Positions 1 to 9,319 of a DNA stretch of 32,852 nt are shown in pieces. Position 1 is the first letter of the stretch, and each line of letters starts with the position of its first letter. This DNA comes from Prevotella sp. (lineage in GTDB: Bacteria; Bacteroidota; Bacteroidia; Bacteroidales; Bacteroidaceae): contig JAGCRH010000012.1 of assembly GCA_017964785.1 (NCBI GenBank), positions 1 to 32,852 on the forward strand, in the 5' to 3' direction. Both the position numbers and the translations under genes were made by a program. The notes below the pieces were generated by a model. It did no database searches. It saw only the letters and a program-made list of their open reading frames with translations, and was not told where the DNA came from.

Positions 1-1
1 C

Positions 2-1309
2 CGTGCAGGCGGACTGATGACCAACACCAACTACCACATCGCCTTCGACCGTATGATGGCGCGTGGCGCTACCTTCGACATCGATGCAGCCTACTCCAAC
101 CCCGCAGGTCTCGCCTGGGGACATGAAGGCTGGCAACTCTCGCTCAACTTCCAGAAGCCTTGGCAGAATCGTGACATTAAGTTGGGTAATACCACCTACG
201 AGGGTAAGGCATCTGCCCCCATCGTACCAGCCCTCTTCGCTTCCTACAAAAAAGACAAATGGGCCATTTCATCGATGATTGGCATCGTGGGCAGTGGTGG
301 CTTCGTAGAGTATAAACAAGGCGTGCCAGAATACAATCTCATGGTACAAACATTGCTTGGTAGTTTGATACCCCAACTAAACCAACTGCCAGGAATCGAT
401 ATCCCCCAAAATTATACCATCGATTCTGAGATGAAGGGCAAGCAGTACATCTACGGTGGACAGATTAACTTCACCTATAAAATTATTGACTGCCTCTCCG
501 CTGCTGTCGGCATTCGTGCCAATTACTATGACGGCTACTATCGCGGTCATGTCATAGCCAACGCACAAAATGAATACGGTCAACTTGCAAAACTCCTGCT
601 TGATGTCGACCAGAAAGGCTGGGGTTTCACTCCTATGGTCAGCGTGAACTATCACCAAGGACCGATCACCCTCACTGCACGCTACGAGTTCCGTACCAAG
701 GTCAATCCCAAGAACAGCACCAACATCCTTGATGCCGGCCTCGGCAATGGCTTGGTGGCCAAAGTTGCTGCCGTGCCTGTATATGGCGAAGCCACATTAG
801 CAACGATAAAGGAAGGATTGGCACCAAAACTGGCTGGTACCATCGCACCTTTTCAAGATGGTGTCCACACACGCTACGACATGCCTGCACTGCTTTCTGT
901 TGCTGCCGGTTACGAGTTCACCCCAAAGTTCCGTGCTACCGTCGAATACCATTTCTTCGATGACAAGAATGCCAAGATGGCTGATGACCGTCAGGAGAAG
1001 TTAACTCACGGCACTCACGAAATCCTCGCTGGTATCGAATACGACATCAACGACAAATTCACCGTCAGTTGTGGCGGTCAGCGTACCGACTACGGTCTCA
1101 GCGACGAATACCAGAAGAACACCTCGTTCGCCTGCGACAGTTATTCCGTCGGCTTCGGTGGTGCTTGGAATATCACTGAGAAAGTACGCCTTAATGCTGG
1201 TTACTTTATGTCGATTTACAGTGACTACGACAAGCAGGCTTCCTATGGTATAGAGACTTATTCGCGCACCAACTACGTAGTCGGTTTGGGTGTCGACTAC
1301 AAGTTCTAA
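2..1309 (+). CDS. FadL/TodX-like outer membrane protein, 5' end outside window
   Basis: Outer-membrane beta-barrel of the FadL/TodX (OmpP1) type, a family that passes hydrophobic compounds such as long-chain fatty acids across the outer membrane. The frame is open to the window edge. The residues just before the first ATG (RAGGL, then MTNTNYHIAF at position 17) match the usual mature N-terminus of the Bacteroidales family, so the true start and signal peptide lie upstream and ATG 17 is internal. The family-like DAAYSNPAGLAWG segment follows. The body is a series of alternating hydrophobic and polar beta strands, and the protein ends in an aromatic residue (VDYKF), as barrels do. About 435 residues are visible. 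Family assignment is fairly secure; the substrate is unknown. Confidence 0.8.
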   Translation, partial: RAGGLMTNTNYHIAFDRMMARGATFDIDAAYSNPAGLAWGHEGWQLSLNFQKPWQNRDIKLGNTTYEGKASAPIVPALFASYKKDKWAISSMIGIVGSGGFVEYKQGVPEYNLMVQTLLGSLIPQLNQLPGIDIPQNYTIDSEMKGKQYIYGGQINFTYKIIDCLSAAVGIRANYYDGYYRGHVIANAQNEYGQLAKLLLDVDQKGWGFTPMVSVNYHQGPITLTARYEFRTKVNPKNSTNILDAGLGNGLVAKVAAVPVYGEATLATIKEGLAPKLAGTIAPFQDGVHTRYDMPALLSVAAGYEFTPKFRATVEYHFFDDKNAKMADDRQEKLTHGTHEILAGIEYDINDKFTVSCGGQRTDYGLSDEYQKNTSFACDSYSVGFGGAWNITEKVRLNAGYFMSIYSDYDKQASYGIETYSRTNYVVGLGVDYKF

Positions 1310-1363
1310 TCTCAAATAACATTTTTTAAGCGTCCCATAAAAACAGATTTCATAAATAATGTA

Positions 1364-1371
1364 TATCTTTG
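1364..1371 (+). promoter_or_regulatory. Bacteroidota -7 promoter element for the xylanase operon
   Basis: TATCTTTG fits the TAnnTTTG consensus exactly and is followed by C. It lies 31 bases before the ATG at 1403. No clear TTTG is seen about 20 bases upstream, so the -33 element is weak. Confidence 0.55.
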
Positions 1372-1402
1372 CACCCGAGAATAATAACTAATAGCAATCG
1401 AT

Positions 1403-4045
1403 ATGAATCATTTACTTAAAAAGACATTAATCTGTTTGTTTGGTGCAGGCCTCTTCTCTACACAGGCATCTGCACAGTTGTCGTCCAACCCCGACAAGTT
1501 CCTGGGTAACATCACCACCCGCTACCAGATGGATGCCGGAGGAGGCGTGCCAAAGTACTACGAACTATGGAACCAGGTAACACCTGAGAACGAGTCCAAG
1601 TGGTCTTCGGTGGAAGGAACCAAGGGCAGTTACAACTGGGGAAGTGACACACCCTTTAACTATGCCAAGAAGTACGGTTTCACCTACAAGTTCCATGCAC
1701 TGGTATGGGGTGCCCAGTATCCAAGTTGGCTTTCGAGCCTGTCGATCAAGGACCGTTATCTGGCCCTTGTGAAATGGTTCGATGCTGCCAAGAAACATTA
1801 TTCCACCCTGCCTATGATTGACGTAGTGAACGAGGCCGTGGGTAATCACCAGGCTGGCAACCCGATGATGAAGGAAACACTGGGTGGTGGTGGCAAGACT
1901 GGCTACGACTGGCTCATCAAGGCTTTCGAACTTGCCTACGAGCGCTGGCCAAATTCCATACTTATTTATAACGACTACAATTCTCTTCGTTGGGATGTGG
2001 ATAACTACATCACGTTAGTGCAGACATTGCGTGATGCCGGTGCGCCAATAGATGCCTACGGCAACCAGTCGCACGATGTGAACGACATCAGCACAAGCGA
2101 ATTGAGTAGTGTACTGAAAAAGCAGCAAGATGCACTGAAGATGCCAATGTTCATCACGGAATTGGATATTGACAAAGCAGACGACGCTCAGCAAAAGGCA
2201 CAGTACGAGAAGGTATTGCCACTGATGTGGGAAGCCCCCTATTGCGCAGGCGTCACCCTGTGGGGTTATGTCCATGGAGCAACATGGGTTGACAACTCGG
2301 GCCTTTACAAGAACGGCAAAGAACGTAAGGCTATGACATGGATCAAGGAATATATGGAAACCGAGGCTGCCAAGAACGCCAAGGGTCCTTTCCCCGGCGC
2401 AAAGAAAGAGGCATCTATCTACATAAGACCCCGTGATCTGAAGGTGGCCAGAGGTGACAAACTACCCATCAAGGTACGCGCTTCTATGGCCACAAAGACC
2501 ATCGAGAAGGTTGACCTCTATGTGGGTGATGACCTGATTGCCACCATGACAGAGGCACCATACGTCACAGAGTATGCTGTGGCATCGGATGCCAAAACAG
2601 GCTGGAAGACCTTGAAGGCTGTCGTGACCACCACCGACGGCTCGACCTACGAACGCTATTCGCGCTTCAATATTCTCAGTTCTACGACAGTACGTTCTCC
2701 CTACAATGAGACCGTGCCGACACTGCCTGGTACCATCAAGGCAGAAGAATATGACAATGGTGCCTCTGGCGTGTCCTACAACAAGGCTTCACGTAAGATT
2801 ACGACTGCCACACAGAACGACGGATGGATGGAATACACCGTCGACGTTCAGGAAGACGGCCTCTATTCTGTGGATGTAGAAGTTGCCTCCACGAAGACCG
2901 GTGGCTGGTTCCATCTGGCAGAGTACTCACTCGACAACCTGACCTATCTCACCGATTTCATCGAGGTACCGAAGACGGGCAGCGCCACCGATTTCCAAAC
3001 AATGCATTGTATCATGAAGGAGCCGCTGACGGCTGGTCGTCACATCTTCTGCGTGAATATCGACAAGGGCGGCTTCTATCTCAAGAGCCTCACTTTCAAC
3101 CGCTATGAGCAGGACAAGAACATCAAGGTGTCCATCCCCGCCTCTGCCTATTTCAATCCTACCAGCAAGTCCAACACCATCGAGTTGGGCGACAAAGCCG
3201 TTATCGAAGTGAAGGCCGAGACAGCCACCAGCACTATTGCCTGTGTGAAAGTGTATGCCAACGACCTGCTGATTGGTACCTTAACCGAGGCTCCTTACAC
3301 GATGGAGTTTGAACCTACTGCAAAAGGCAGTTATGTGATTACGGCTATTGCCTATGATGCAGAAGGCAAGGAGAACACCTCGGCGAGAAAGACACTGAAA
3401 GTCAACGGCAAGCGTACGCCTTACACCAATTCACCTATCGTCATCCCCGGCGTCATTAAGGCTGTGAATTTCGACAAGGGCGGTGAAGGCTTGAGTTTCC
3501 ACGACTCCAACGATACCAGTGAGGGCAGTGTTAAGAACTACCGTACTGACAGCGAGGGTGTCGACTTTGAGGAAGGCAACGGTGGTACGGTCATCGGCTA
3601 TACTGTTAAAAACGAGTGGTTAGAATACACGATCGACGTTCAGGAGGCAGGCACCTATTCCTATGTAGCAACCGTGTCTTCTGGCACCACCGGCTCAGGC
3701 TTCACCATCGGTGTCAAGAAACTCACGAGTACCACAACTCCTACCACGCTTGCCAGGATAAGCGTTCCACAGACAGCCAATAATGACTGGAGCAAATACA
3801 CGACTGTTGAAGGTGAACTGAGCAAGGATTTGGAGGCTGGTCAGCAGATCCTTCGTATCACCATCACGGGTGATAACTGTAACATCGACAAACTCGAACT
3901 GAAGTGCACCTCATCGGGTATCCATGACATGCTCTACGACATTCCCGTTACCGACCAGAAGTCCTACGACCTCTTCGGCCGCAGGGTTGATAGCAACTAC
4001 AAGGGTATCATCATCAGAAACGGTAAAAAAATTATCAACAAATGA
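1403..4045 (+). CDS. secreted GH10 endo-1,4-beta-xylanase with two CBM6-like modules
   Basis: Cleaves internal beta-1,4 links in xylan. Residues 1-24 form a signal peptide (cut near ASA-Q). The GH10 barrel spans about 30-320: the acid/base Glu is E144 in VVNEA and the nucleophile E253 in ITELDI, and the substrate-cleft motif LWGYVHG follows at 286-292. Next come an Ig-like domain (about 335-425), a CBM6-like module (about 432-570, with WMEYTVDVQEDG), a second Ig-like domain (about 571-668), and a second CBM6-like module (about 672-827, with WLEYTIDVQEAG). The last 40 residues hold YDLFGRRV and KGIIIRNGKKIINK, a tag found on other secreted proteins here and possibly a short T9SS-type signal. 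Its stop overlaps the start of the DUF3237 gene. At 880 residues it is long for GH10 because of the added modules. Confidence 0.93.
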   Translation: MNHLLKKTLICLFGAGLFSTQASAQLSSNPDKFLGNITTRYQMDAGGGVPKYYELWNQVTPENESKWSSVEGTKGSYNWGSDTPFNYAKKYGFTYKFHALVWGAQYPSWLSSLSIKDRYLALVKWFDAAKKHYSTLPMIDVVNEAVGNHQAGNPMMKETLGGGGKTGYDWLIKAFELAYERWPNSILIYNDYNSLRWDVDNYITLVQTLRDAGAPIDAYGNQSHDVNDISTSELSSVLKKQQDALKMPMFITELDIDKADDAQQKAQYEKVLPLMWEAPYCAGVTLWGYVHGATWVDNSGLYKNGKERKAMTWIKEYMETEAAKNAKGPFPGAKKEASIYIRPRDLKVARGDKLPIKVRASMATKTIEKVDLYVGDDLIATMTEAPYVTEYAVASDAKTGWKTLKAVVTTTDGSTYERYSRFNILSSTTVRSPYNETVPTLPGTIKAEEYDNGASGVSYNKASRKITTATQNDGWMEYTVDVQEDGLYSVDVEVASTKTGGWFHLAEYSLDNLTYLTDFIEVPKTGSATDFQTMHCIMKEPLTAGRHIFCVNIDKGGFYLKSLTFNRYEQDKNIKVSIPASAYFNPTSKSNTIELGDKAVIEVKAETATSTIACVKVYANDLLIGTLTEAPYTMEFEPTAKGSYVITAIAYDAEGKENTSARKTLKVNGKRTPYTNSPIVIPGVIKAVNFDKGGEGLSFHDSNDTSEGSVKNYRTDSEGVDFEEGNGGTVIGYTVKNEWLEYTIDVQEAGTYSYVATVSSGTTGSGFTIGVKKLTSTTTPTTLARISVPQTANNDWSKYTTVEGELSKDLEAGQQILRITITGDNCNIDKLELKCTSSGIHDMLYDIPVTDQKSYDLFGRRVDSNYKGIIIRNGKKIINK

Positions 4046-4554
4046 AAAAAGCAATAACAATGATTGCTGTGCTGCTGGCATTCGTCCTGAATGCCAGCGC
4101 ACAGGATAATATTCCCGAGGCGCCACAGGCGGAGTTTGTCATGCAACTGAAGGTCACCCTCGGTGAAACCTATTCCTGCGGCGAGACGCAGCACGGCCGC
4201 CGTACTGTCATCCCCATCACGGGCGGCACCTTCGAGGGACCGAACATCAAGGGAACCATCCTGAACGGCGGTGCCGACTACCAGTTGGCCAATGCCGCAG
4301 GCCGTACAGAGGTGGAGGCCATCTACAGCATCCGCACTGACGACGGTGTCAACATCCACATCCGTAACCGTGGCATCATCGCCAGCACCAAGGACGCACA
4401 GGGCAATCCCTCGTTCTATTTCCGCTGCGCCCCCCAGTTTGAGGCACCAGCCGACAGCAAATACGCGTGGCTGAACAACTCGCTCTTCCTCTGCGCACCC
4501 TCGTTCTCCAGCGGCTTTCAGGGCATTGTCTTGAATGTCTGGCGGGTGAAATAA
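4042..4554 (+). CDS. secreted DUF3237 family protein
   Basis: A 170-residue protein with a clear signal peptide (cut near ASA-Q, residue 20) and a DUF3237 domain over the rest. Recognisable segments are the GGTFEGPNIKGTILNGGADY region and the YFRCAPQFE and NNSLFLC segments near the end. The family's biochemical role is not known to me; small barrel-like secreted or cytoplasmic members exist. Its ATG overlaps the xylanase stop in the arrangement ATGA, so the two are probably translated together and this protein may assist xylan use. A strong hairpin terminator follows 24 bases after the stop. Confidence 0.8.
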   Translation: MKKAITMIAVLLAFVLNASAQDNIPEAPQAEFVMQLKVTLGETYSCGETQHGRRTVIPITGGTFEGPNIKGTILNGGADYQLANAAGRTEVEAIYSIRTDDGVNIHIRNRGIIASTKDAQGNPSFYFRCAPQFEAPADSKYAWLNNSLFLCAPSFSSGFQGIVLNVWRVK

Positions 4555-4577
4555 ATAAGACTGGATTATATGGAAAC

Positions 4578-4613
4578 AAAGACAAATCCCGCCGTATGGC
4601 GGGATTTGTCTTT
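4578..4613 (+). terminator. rho-independent terminator after DUF3237 gene
   Basis: A perfect 16-bp stem (4578-4593 with 4598-4613) around a 4-base loop GTAT. The descending arm ends in TTTGTCTTT. The stem is GC-rich near the loop. It closes the xylanase/DUF3237 operon. Confidence 0.88.
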
Positions 4614-4698
4614 CAGATGCTCGGACCGTAGCCAATGTGGTCACCAATGGGAATACAAACACTACTCAACATAGCGTCTTTAAAAAAAGGGCTGATAG

Positions 4699-4730
4699 TT
4701 TGGAACTTTCAACCTTTTTCCTTATTTTTG
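4699..4730 (+). promoter_or_regulatory. promoter of the transglutaminase-like gene
   Basis: TTTG at 4699-4702, a 20-bp gap, then TATTTTTG at 4723-4730 followed by C. This is a full Bacteroidota sigma-ABfr type promoter. The ATG at 4777 lies 46 bases further on. Confidence 0.7.
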
Positions 4731-4776
4731 CAAACGAATACTCTATTATATACCATTTTTGCAAATCATCAAATAT

Positions 4777-6243
4777 ATGAATAAGTTGCTTTCGCTGATA
4801 GTGGTTGCGTTCTGTTTTCATTCATATAATGGAATGGCTAAGATATATATGGATGATGAACAGGACGAGACGTATACTTCATACTACAAGAAGCCTTCAA
4901 GTGGGAAACCCCGTGTTTCGAATTCTGTCATCAGTTACAAGGGAATTGCCACTAAGATAACTGAAGGCTGCAATACAGACTATCAGAGGATAAAGGCTAT
5001 CTATCAATGGCTTTGCGACCATATCGTCTATGATACGTCTTTCAAGATTGTTACTGCCGATGAATGTTACTCTACAGGAAAGGGTGTTTGTCAGGCATAT
5101 AACGAGTTGTTTTACCAACTTGCGAAAGGCATCGGTATAAAGGTCGAGGTTATTGACGGGGTTTCTAAAGACAAGAAAGGTAATGTTGAGAATTTCGGGC
5201 ATTCCTGGTTGTTTGCCTATACCAGCGAGGATCATGGTATCTTCATGGATCCCACCTGGGGAGCAGGCTATCTTGACGGAAACAGATTTGTCAGGAAAAG
5301 AAACTGTTGGACTTGGTTCAATGTGGCTCCAGAATGGCTGATCCTCAGTCACTTCCCAAGAGAAAAAGAGTATCAGTTGATAGATAATCCTATGAATAAG
5401 GAAGAATTCCTTTCCATGTCGCCAGTGTCTGACCTTTGTCTGGAATATGGAATGAATGTCCATGATATCTATAAGAGTATCAGGGAAGAGGGTAACACCC
5501 TGCCCCAGTTGTATTCCAAGGGCGAAGGACTTATTGACATTACCGACCTTCCGTTGCGCAGTTCCCTGAAAGTCGGTGAACAGTACACTTTCCGTATCAG
5601 GTTGAAGGCTGACTGTGACCTCTCGCTGAACAACAATACAATATCAATTCGAAAAGAAGACTGGAAAGACGAGGGCGACAGCATTTATTCCCTCCATTAT
5701 ATGGTTCGTGATGTCGAGAGCCTTTCAATAGGCGTAAAGGACGAAACGAACGACTATTGGAATGTCGTGGTGAACTATAGCATTGAACAGCCTACAGAAG
5801 AAGACTGGAAGAAGGTGGAGGACATGTTCCCGCTAAGTGCGCCTGATATTATGTCTGTCAAGAGTCTGTATACCGACAGGTGGAATAAGGCAGGGGTGGA
5901 TGATCATAAGTTGGTCAGTCTGATTAGGGAACACCATGTGAGCGAACTGCCCATGCTATTCTTTGAAAACGGGCAGGATCTCACCATCGTGTCTGTGCCA
6001 ATGACGAAGGAGTTGCAGTCTGGGGTGGTCTATTCCTTCAGTTTCTATCCAAAGGCTGGTGTCAAATGGGCGGTGGTCAATAATAATAAATGGTATACAG
6101 ACTGGCAGATATCCGATGATGGTATGTATTCCATGTCCATCACTCCAACGGCTGCAGGCCCCCTTTATCTGTATGTCCAGATAGAACAGGGTCAGTCTTA
6201 TTGGCCTTGTATGCAGTACGAGGTAGTCAGTGAGTTACCATAA
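4777..6243 (+). CDS. secreted transglutaminase-like (cysteine protease fold) protein
   Basis: A 488-residue exported protein. The ATG at 4777 gives a normal signal peptide (MNKLLSLIVVAFCFHSYNG); a TTG at 4759 in the same frame is a poorer start. The transglutaminase-core domain covers about 45-200 and has an intact triad order: C105 in GKGVCQAYNE, H142 in GHSWLF, and D158 in MDPTWGAG. Such domains in Bacteroidales are usually proteases or peptide-crosslink enzymes of the envelope. Residues about 220-488 are beta-rich and look like Ig-like repeats without a family I recognise. The gene has its own promoter and ends at a hairpin shared with the opposing gene. The class is secure; the substrate is not. 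Confidence 0.82.
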   Translation: MNKLLSLIVVAFCFHSYNGMAKIYMDDEQDETYTSYYKKPSSGKPRVSNSVISYKGIATKITEGCNTDYQRIKAIYQWLCDHIVYDTSFKIVTADECYSTGKGVCQAYNELFYQLAKGIGIKVEVIDGVSKDKKGNVENFGHSWLFAYTSEDHGIFMDPTWGAGYLDGNRFVRKRNCWTWFNVAPEWLILSHFPREKEYQLIDNPMNKEEFLSMSPVSDLCLEYGMNVHDIYKSIREEGNTLPQLYSKGEGLIDITDLPLRSSLKVGEQYTFRIRLKADCDLSLNNNTISIRKEDWKDEGDSIYSLHYMVRDVESLSIGVKDETNDYWNVVVNYSIEQPTEEDWKKVEDMFPLSAPDIMSVKSLYTDRWNKAGVDDHKLVSLIREHHVSELPMLFFENGQDLTIVSVPMTKELQSGVVYSFSFYPKAGVKWAVVNNNKWYTDWQISDDGMYSMSITPTAAGPLYLYVQIEQGQSYWPCMQYEVVSELP

Positions 6244-6277
6244 AAAGAGGATGTGCCGTTATCGACACATCCTCTTT
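6244..6277. terminator. bidirectional hairpin terminator
   Basis: A 12-bp perfect stem, AAAGAGGATGTG (6244-6255) with CACATCCTCTTT (6266-6277), and a 10-base loop. It begins directly after the stop of the plus-strand gene. A-rich and T-rich ends suit termination in both directions, for the genes at 4777-6243 and 6311-6673. Confidence 0.8.
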
Positions 6278-6310
6278 CTTGTTACCCTTAATCTTTTTAC
6301 TTTTCTCTTT

Positions 6311-6673
6311 TTACTTCATTCTCTGGTTCTGGATGGTTGCGCCGAAGAGCATCATATAAGTGCTGTATTGCTCGTCGTTCAGCACACGGCGCATGTTGCG
6401 TACATCCTTTCTAATTGCCTTCTCATACTGGATCACTTTGTCAAATCCTTTCGCTTGAGCGGCTGTTGCTAACTCAGTGTTCAGGCTGTTGCTGATGGCC
6501 TCTACGGCTTCCATCTGCTCGGCGGTCAACTGCAGTTTGTCTGCCAGTCTGCGTACGTCGAAACTCATGTCGTAACGCTCTACGTTGTTTACTACTGCCT
6601 GATTTTCCTCAGTCTCTGCGAACCCGAAGGTCATTGTCATTGCGGCTACTACCGTTAAAATAATCTTTTTCAT
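6311..6673 (-). CDS. small exported helical protein, unknown function
   Basis: A 120-residue protein with a signal peptide (MKKIILTVVAAMTMTFGFAE) and a mature part predicted almost wholly helical. It is rich in Gln, Glu, Ala and Arg, with a segment LADKLQLTAEQMEAVEAI that resembles the LTxxQ-type repeats of periplasmic stress proteins (Spy/CpxP). I do not recognise a named family with certainty, and the resemblance is only in style. It stands alone, converging on the transglutaminase-like gene with a shared terminator and diverging from the esterase gene. Start and length are supported by the signal peptide. Confidence 0.72.
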   Translation of the reverse strand: MKKIILTVVAAMTMTFGFAETEENQAVVNNVERYDMSFDVRRLADKLQLTAEQMEAVEAISNSLNTELATAAQAKGFDKVIQYEKAIRKDVRNMRRVLNDEQYSTYMMLFGATIQNQRMK

Positions 6674-6843
6674 TGTTCTTTTATTTTTTATTGTTTTCCT
6701 GTTTCTTGTTTGTTATCCTGACTTTTTTGTTGTCGTGATTTTTGTTTCTTTGTCTCTTTGACGCAACAGAATGGAAAAGGTTTAAAAAAGAACGAAAAAA
6801 AATTTTTGTTGCCCTAAAAAAAGACTTTTTCAGATAATTATGT

Positions 6844-6851
6844 TATCTTTG
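6844..6851 (+). promoter_or_regulatory. -7 promoter element for the carboxylesterase gene
   Basis: TATCTTTG followed by C, an exact TAnnTTTG match, 20 bases before the ATG at 6872. No good -33 TTTG is seen at the expected distance. The rest of the 198-base gap from 6674 to 6871 is AT-rich and shows no gene. Confidence 0.55.
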
Positions 6852-6871
6852 CAACAAAAATAGTGATAACG

Positions 6872-8482
6872 ATGAAAAGAATAACTTTGAGCCTTATCGG
6901 TCTGCTGTTTGCCACAGGGTTGGCAATGGCACAGGAGAGTACACCGGTGGTTAGTACCAAGAGTGGAAAAGTGAGTGGTATCATCCAGGAGGGCACGATG
7001 GCCTATCTCGGTATTCCGTATGCGAAGGTAGAGCGGTTTATGCCCCCACTGCCCGTTAAGAAATGGAGTGGCGTACGCAAGTGTGACCACTGGGGTCCGA
7101 TGACGATGCAGCAGCAGAACCGTCCGATGACGGAAGACCAGATGTCGGAGAACTGCTGTGTGCTGAACGTCTGGACCACAGATTTGAAGGCCAAGAAGCC
7201 CGTGATGTTCTGGTTGCACGGCGGCGGTTTCGATAGTGGCACCTCGGAGTGGGATCCTGGTATGTGCTTAGCGAAGAAAGATGTGGTGGTGGTGAGCATC
7301 AACCACCGTCTGAACATCCTCGGTTTCCTCGACCTCTCCACCTGCGGTAAGAAATATAAGTATTCCGGCAATGTGGGTATGCTCGATGCCGTACAGGCCT
7401 TAGAGTGGGTACGCGACAATATCGCCAACTTCGGCGGCGACCCCAACAACGTGACCATCTTCGGTGAATCGGGCGGAGGCGGCAAGGTAGGAACCCTCAT
7501 GTGTATGCCCAAGGCGAAGGGACTCTTCCACAAGGCGATCATCATGAGCGGCACCATTCTCAACGTGAATACCAAGGCGATGACTGAGGAACTGGGCGAG
7601 GCAGTCTTAAAAGAATTAGGTATCGACAAAAAGAATATTGCTAAAATAAATAAGGTGTCTTATCAGGATCTCTACGCCGCAGGTCAGCGGGCAATGGCTG
7701 CCAGCATCGGCACCCGTCGACCTGGTACACCGATGATGTGGGGCTTCGGACCTACCCCCGATGGGGAAGTTCTTTTGCAACAGCCCTTCCAACCTTCCTT
7801 CGCCAGCATCAGTGACGATATCCCCTTGCTGATCGGTACTACTTTCAACGAACTGCAACGGGCTCGCTACAATCAGAAAATCACTTTCGAAGAGGCCCGC
7901 AAAGAACTGCTACGCACCTTCGGTGACGAGACAGACGCCTATATCAGCGCATTTATGGAAGCCTATCCACTTGGAACCTACGAACGGTTGCCACAGGATC
8001 TGCTGAGCATCGACTGGCTGTTCCGTCCCAAGACCATTATCACTGCCGATGCCATCGGTGGTAAGCGCAAGGCCGACACCTATGTATATATGTACACTGT
8101 GAAGGAAGGGACTGCAGGTGTGAAAGGCTCCGCCCACGGTGCCGAGTTGAAGTATTGTTTCGATGTGCTGCATCACTACTCTAACCAATTATCAACGGCA
8201 GAAATCGCATACAATAAGCCTTGGGCCGATCTCATGAGCAGCGTCTGGGCTCATTTCGCCCATACTGGCAATCCCAATGCTCCCGAGATTCGCAATTCAA
8301 CAGATTTTCCTGGTTTACGCAAATCACCTGCTTGGGAACCCTATACTAAGGAGAACGGCTGTCTGATGGAGTTCGGAGACCCCCTCATCTTCATCCACAA
8401 CAACCACGACCGCAAACTCGAGGAAATCATCAATCGCCACTGCTTCAAGCAACTGGACGAGTTTAATAAGAACAAACGATAA
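6872..8482 (+). CDS. secreted type-B carboxylesterase (alpha/beta hydrolase)
   Basis: A 536-residue ester hydrolase of the COesterase family. ATG 6872 opens a normal signal peptide (cut near AMA-Q); an in-frame GTG at 6863 adds only three residues. The oxyanion-hole motif HGGG is at 116-119, the nucleophile S200 is in FGESGGGG, the likely acid E327 is in TTFNE, and the catalytic H422 is in SAHGAELKYCF. All are in the usual order and the length fits the family. Family members in plant-fibre degraders often remove acyl groups from xylan side chains. With a xylanase 3 kb upstream that role is plausible, but it is inferred from position only. The gene has its own promoter and converges on murQ. 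Confidence 0.88.
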   Translation: MKRITLSLIGLLFATGLAMAQESTPVVSTKSGKVSGIIQEGTMAYLGIPYAKVERFMPPLPVKKWSGVRKCDHWGPMTMQQQNRPMTEDQMSENCCVLNVWTTDLKAKKPVMFWLHGGGFDSGTSEWDPGMCLAKKDVVVVSINHRLNILGFLDLSTCGKKYKYSGNVGMLDAVQALEWVRDNIANFGGDPNNVTIFGESGGGGKVGTLMCMPKAKGLFHKAIIMSGTILNVNTKAMTEELGEAVLKELGIDKKNIAKINKVSYQDLYAAGQRAMAASIGTRRPGTPMMWGFGPTPDGEVLLQQPFQPSFASISDDIPLLIGTTFNELQRARYNQKITFEEARKELLRTFGDETDAYISAFMEAYPLGTYERLPQDLLSIDWLFRPKTIITADAIGGKRKADTYVYMYTVKEGTAGVKGSAHGAELKYCFDVLHHYSNQLSTAEIAYNKPWADLMSSVWAHFAHTGNPNAPEIRNSTDFPGLRKSPAWEPYTKENGCLMEFGDPLIFIHNNHDRKLEEIINRHCFKQLDEFNKNKR

Positions 8483-8506
8483 CTTTGGGTTTCGGCTAAT
8501 AAAGAA

Positions 8507-9310
8507 TTATTTGAGGGCTTTGTCGACGCTACCGGCATCGAGAAGGCGCTGTTGGGCCTCCTCGTAACTCAGTCCAAGGGAGTCTTGAAGCATCCGTGTG
8601 CCACGATCCACAAGTTTGGCGTTTGTCAACTGCATTTTTACCATGCGGTTGCCCTTGACACGGCCCAGACGGATCATCAGCGAGGTGGAAATCATATTGA
8701 GCACCATCTTTTGGGCCGTTCCACTCTTCATACGACTGGAACCCGTCACGAACTCTGGACCGACAATCGTCTCAATGGGATATTCTGCTGCCTCAGCCAG
8801 AGGGGTATCAGGATTGCTGGTGATACAACCCGTCAGCAGACCATTCTTGCGAGCCTCACTGACAGCACCAATGACGTATGGCGTTGTGCCTGAGGCTGCA
8901 ATACCTATCACAGTGTCGTCTGTCGTGGGGTGGTAAGCCTGCACATCCTCCCAGCCTTTTTTAACTATGTCCTCTGCCTTCTCGACAGCGTGGCGCAAAG
9001 CATGTTCTCCGCCAGCAATGATGCCAATAACCCAAGTGTCAGGCACGCCGAAGGTAGGAGGCAGTTCGCTGGCATCAAGCACACCTAATCGTCCGCTGGT
9101 ACCAGCACCCACATAGAAGAGTCTGCCACCACGTTTCATCCTCGGTTCGATGGCTTCTACCAAGGCCTCTATCTGCGGGAGAGCCTTCCGCACAGCCTCA
9201 GCCACCAGCGCATCCTCATCGTTGATGTGCTGCAAGAGTTCGGCTACCGACATCTTTTCCAGATGATCGTAGTGAGAGGGTTGTTCTGTGATTTTGGAGA
9301 AATCCATCAT
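8507..9310 (-). CDS. murQ: N-acetylmuramic acid 6-phosphate etherase MurQ
   Basis: Cleaves the lactyl ether of MurNAc-6-phosphate to give GlcNAc-6-phosphate, a cytoplasmic step in cell-wall recycling. The SIS-domain signature GAGTSGRLGVLDASELPPTFG covers residues 68-88, and the Glu of DASELPP is the family's conserved catalytic acid. The segments GIAASGTTPYV and FVTGSSRMKSGTAQKMVLNMI are also typical of MurQ. At 267 residues it is slightly shorter than most MurQ (about 300), with the N-terminus trimmed. It starts 9 bases after the rnc stop, so it is probably the last gene of acpP-fabF-rnc-murQ. No MurNAc kinase or transporter lies next to it. Confidence 0.93.
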   Translation of the reverse strand: MMDFSKITEQPSHYDHLEKMSVAELLQHINDEDALVAEAVRKALPQIEALVEAIEPRMKRGGRLFYVGAGTSGRLGVLDASELPPTFGVPDTWVIGIIAGGEHALRHAVEKAEDIVKKGWEDVQAYHPTTDDTVIGIAASGTTPYVIGAVSEARKNGLLTGCITSNPDTPLAEAAEYPIETIVGPEFVTGSSRMKSGTAQKMVLNMISTSLMIRLGRVKGNRMVKMQLTNAKLVDRGTRMLQDSLGLSYEEAQQRLLDAGSVDKALK

Positions 9311-9319
9311 AGAAAATGT

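Noticed and set aside
4759-4776. TTG start for the transglutaminase-like gene
   Set aside because: The ATG at 4777 gives a clean signal peptide; the six extra residues would only delay it.
6855-6862. A TAnnTTTG match on the minus strand as promoter of the gene at 6311-6673
   Set aside because: It is about 180 bases from the start codon, lacks a -33 element and lies across the opposing gene's leader.
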